Under the pieces are notes generated by a model that was given only the letters and a program-made list of their open reading frames with translations, made no database searches and was not told the origin of the DNA. Shown here piece after piece: positions 61,901 through 64,000 of a stretch of 64,000 bases of DNA (position 1 is the first letter of the stretch; every line of letters starts with the position of its first letter). Position numbers and translations under genes: made by a program. Origin of the DNA: Micractinium sp. NFX-FRZ (taxonomy: Eukaryota; Chlorophyta; Trebouxiophyceae; Chlorellales; Chlorellaceae). The stretch lies in NCBI GenBank assembly GCA_029339195.1, contig JAPTJF010000128.1, positions 1-64,000 of the forward strand, written 5' to 3'.

Positions 61901-63964
61901 AAGACGCCACATCAGACGGTGGGAGGGTGGAAGGTGAGAGAGTTGGAAGACAGCTGTGAGTGTGTGCGAGGCTGGGCAGTGGGTGTGACAGCTGTGAGCG
62001 TTTGTGTGCGAGGCTGGGCAGTGGGTGTGAGCAGCGGGCATCGAGCAGGCCCCACCCACCCCACCACCTGCACTGCCTCCGTGGTGTTGCTGCCATCAAA
62101 GGGAACCCAGTCCAGCACGTCCCGACCCCACCGTGTCGTGCCAATGGCCCAGCGGTACTGCACATCGCCGCCACCCACTGCACAGGGAGGCAGGGGGAGC
62201 AGGGCGGGGCGGGGCGGGGCATGGAGGTGTGAAGGGCTGCCAACAAGGGCAAACGCGGCAGGTTGGTAGAGGAAGAGGCAGTGCAGCGCCACTTGCAGCG
62301 GTGCCTTACTGCTGCAGCCAAGCGACATGCGGCATGCAAGCTGGGCGAAGCAGGCACATAGCACCAGCAGCTGACTGCGCTGTTCAGGCAGCAGCGCTGT
62401 TTCAAGCTCGTGGCTCACTGCTGCCCCAGCACACACGTGGGCCAACAAGCCTGTGACAGTGACGTAAGCATGACAGCACGTCCAGAGCAGGCATGGCTTA
62501 TTGATGCCGCATCAGCTTACGTGGGGAGCGGAAGGCGGAGAAGGAGAAGGCGACCCCCGTGGCGTTTGTGAGGAAGGGCGGGTCGGGCTGCAGTATGCGG
62601 CAGCCCTGGTCGGGGTCGCAGGTTGGGGGGTCCACATCGCAGTAGCCGCCTGCAGGCCCGGGGGGGTGAAAGGAAGGGGAGGCAGAGAAGAGGATCGGAG
62701 GCTGAGAGGCGAGCGAGAGGAGGCGGCAGGGGCAGACGGGGCATGAGATGGGGTGGCTCGACAAGCCCGTGGCCAGAGATGTGAGAGTCGCTCACTGTCT
62801 GCTCTGCCTGGCGCAGCCCACCATTGCCAGTCCATCTAGTGAAGACTGCCGACCCCTGGCCCCAGGTCCCACCCGCCCACCTGTGCCCTTGTCCTGGTCG
62901 TTCACGTTGTCGATGAGCGAGGTGCCTGAGAAGGAGGCGATGCGGTCGCGCAGGCACGACGGCACCTCGTCACACAGGCCTGGGCACAGCACGGGAGTGG
63001 GAGGGAGATGGGTGAGCGACAAGCAACAGCAGGCAGGCAGGCCCAGCAGCAGGCATGTCCGGCAAAGGACGGGTGCAAGCAAAGGACACATGTGCACACA
63101 TGCATGTGCATGTTGAGGCAGTCAGGACACCAACCGCAGCATGGCCGCTGGCGTGCGCAACTAGCGGCAGCCGGGCCGCCAGGCCGCCCACCCTCCTCAC
63201 CAGCATTGCCCTGCACATCAAACTGCCACCAGCTGCCGTTGCACCAGTCCCAGGGCAGCGGGCCTGCAGCGGGGGTGGGGCCAAGGAAGGCGGGGCGGCA
63301 CAACTGAGTGGCAAGAGGTGCCTGGCAGCAGGAGGCGGCCCAAAAGGTGCAGTCCAACCTGCCATCCCACCATCACCACCATGCACTCTGAGCACCCACA
63401 CGCTCATGAACCAATTGTTGCCCGCCGCAACGCAGCGCAGCCCCAGGCACCTTGCTTGTCCAGGTGAGGGGCAAGCAATGCGGCCGGCCCGGCACACCTC
63501 CCCCGGCCCCGCTACTGGGATCAACATTACACCTCCCAGCCGCCACCCGACCAAGCCACACAGCCGGTGTGTACGGTGCTGGTTGGCACCACGCAACTCA
63601 CTCCTGGCTGGCATCACCACGCACCTGTGAACTGGCTGTTGTGTGCCCATTGTGGGCTGGCACCACGCGCCCGTGAACTGGTTGCTATGCATACACAGGC
63701 CCATTGTGGGCTGGCACCACGCGCCCGTGAACTGGTTGCTATGCACAAACAGGCCCATTGTGTGCTGGCGCCACGCCGCACCTGTGAACTGGTTGTTGTC
63801 CAGCGCCACGTAGCGCAGGCCGGGGAAGCTGCCCAGGTAGGGCGGCACCGCCCCCGTCAGCCGGTTGCCGCCCAGCAGCAGCTGCTCCAGCGCGCGCAGC
63901 CGGGACAGCTGGGGGGGCAGCGAGCCGTACAGGTGGTTGGCGTTGAAGTTCAGCACGCGCAGGG
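47124..63964 (-). CDS. Receptor-like protein: LRR, FN3-like region, membrane helix, three class III cyclase-like domains (5' partial)
   Basis: Forty-three exons from 63964 to 47124 join in one frame into 1843 residues plus stop; the 5' end lies off the right edge. Order: LRR (LRALEQLLLGGNRLTGAVPP, 63964-63782); a Cys-containing ectodomain (63263-62068); FN3-like sequence (61867-59873: AASWDPFQDDETGVAYYSYQ); one membrane helix (59337-59258: VVILVAVFVGAASALVALVT); a basic linker; cyclase domain 1 (58672-56250); domain 2 (55866-53497); domain 3 (53288-51176); then a 700-residue Ser/Gly/Pro tail to 47124. Domain 1 keeps both metal Asp sites (LAFVITDLQDST, INTEGDAFHVAF). Domain 2 lacks them. Domain 3 lacks them too but keeps the Asn/Arg motif (FGSVPNLAARL). 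The order matches receptor adenylate or guanylate cyclases; which nucleotide is made cannot be told. Introns starting at 60816, 54559 and 52607 have GC donors. Confidence 0.86.
51096..51163. repeat. Two-copy 34-bp tandem repeat in intron
   Basis: Two nearly identical 34-bp units starting CCATGCTCCCGCTCA (51096 and 51130) lie in the intron next to the exon that carries the Asn/Arg motif of cyclase domain 3. Confidence 0.85.
51969..52008 (-). repeat. Decayed exon-end copy in intron
   Basis: About 40 bp resemble 52047-52085, which spans the end of the exon encoding GFAWPETG and its donor. The copy lies in the following intron (in gene direction); its donor GT is mutated. Confidence 0.6.
53640..53680 (-). 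repeat. Decayed duplicate of a cyclase domain 2 exon
   Basis: The minus strand reads VASLRSHMLGHSP, a worn copy of VVSLGSHLLDHSP from exon 53575-53497, complete with a preceding acceptor-like sequence. It sits in the intron immediately upstream of the real exon and is not needed for the reading frame. Confidence 0.7.
55871..55975. repeat. (TG)n followed by (GGT)n/(GGGGT) low-complexity run
   Basis: A TG run of about 16 units passes into GGTGGTGGGG-type repeats. It lies in the intron immediately before the acceptor of exon 55866-55695; on the coding strand this is a CA/ACC-rich tract right at the polypyrimidine position. Confidence 0.9.
61495..61757 (-). repeat. Two or three decayed copies of an exon end in intron
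   Basis: The 3' end of exon 61867-61753 (encoding VQGSNDAG) and its donor are echoed at least twice in the following intron, near 61540-61580 and 61635-61690. Minus-strand frames there read GSGDAGGW and GSDNVGGC. The spacing suggests tandem duplication of a unit of about 100 bp. Confidence 0.7.
63585..63790 (-). repeat. Minisatellite derived from an LRR exon end
   Basis: Three to four copies of a unit of about 55-60 bp (GTGAACTGGTTGCTATGCA and flanks) follow the LRR exon 63964-63782 in gene direction. Each copy reads NQFTG on the minus strand, the last residues of that exon, with GTG-type donor-like sequence after it. The array is intronic in the model; the next exon (63263-63201) joins in frame to the first copy. 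Confidence 0.82.
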
Positions 63965-64000
63965 CTGGAGGGGGACAAGAAAAAACGGTGGAAAGAAACG

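Overview
The window is nuclear DNA of a green alga, most likely a Chlorella-type trebouxiophyte. The basis is high GC, short GC-rich introns in almost every gene, plant/algal-type protein families, TGTAA polyadenylation motifs behind some genes, and proline-rich wall-type linkers. All gene models below were built by hand from splice sites and reading-frame continuity. No bacterial features, tRNA, rRNA or CRISPR were seen.

Layout. 1-1.4 kb, minus: N-terminus of a secreted EGF-like protein that runs towards the left edge. 2.8-3.5 kb, plus: a three-exon gene for eL41, the smallest ribosomal protein, too short to appear as an ORF. 5.0-10.1 kb, plus: SEC61 alpha, the ER translocon channel (13 exons). 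11.3-14.6 kb, plus: a secreted polysaccharide deacetylase with a C-terminal LysM domain (10 exons). 15.9-21.9 kb, plus: a secreted protein of four Asp-box beta-propellers joined by Pro-rich linkers, each module on its own phase-2 exon. 22.5-23.2 kb, minus: a decayed LINE-type reverse-transcriptase tail. 23.3-34.6 kb, minus: a 30-exon gene for a secreted papain-type peptidase fused to five SRCR domains and a C-terminal NHL propeller. 36.0-38.3 kb, minus: a short gene whose first exon is an inverted copy of the propeller gene's first exon, with the old start codon lost and only a scrap of one propeller blade left. 39.8-46.0 kb, minus: a secreted protein with many Cys-rich repeats. 47.1 kb to the right edge, minus: a receptor-like gene of at least 43 exons with extracellular LRR and FN3-like parts, one membrane helix, and three class III nucleotide-cyclase-like domains.

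Working together. Apart from eL41 and SEC61 alpha, nearly everything encodes secreted or cell-surface modular proteins. They fit roles in the cell wall, the extracellular matrix, or sensing of other cells and polysaccharides (LysM, SRCR, NHL, EGF, LRR). The modules sit on phase-matched exons, and several introns still carry decayed copies of neighbouring exon ends, so the region looks like an active site of exon duplication and shuffling. About six of roughly 125 modelled introns begin with GC instead of GT.
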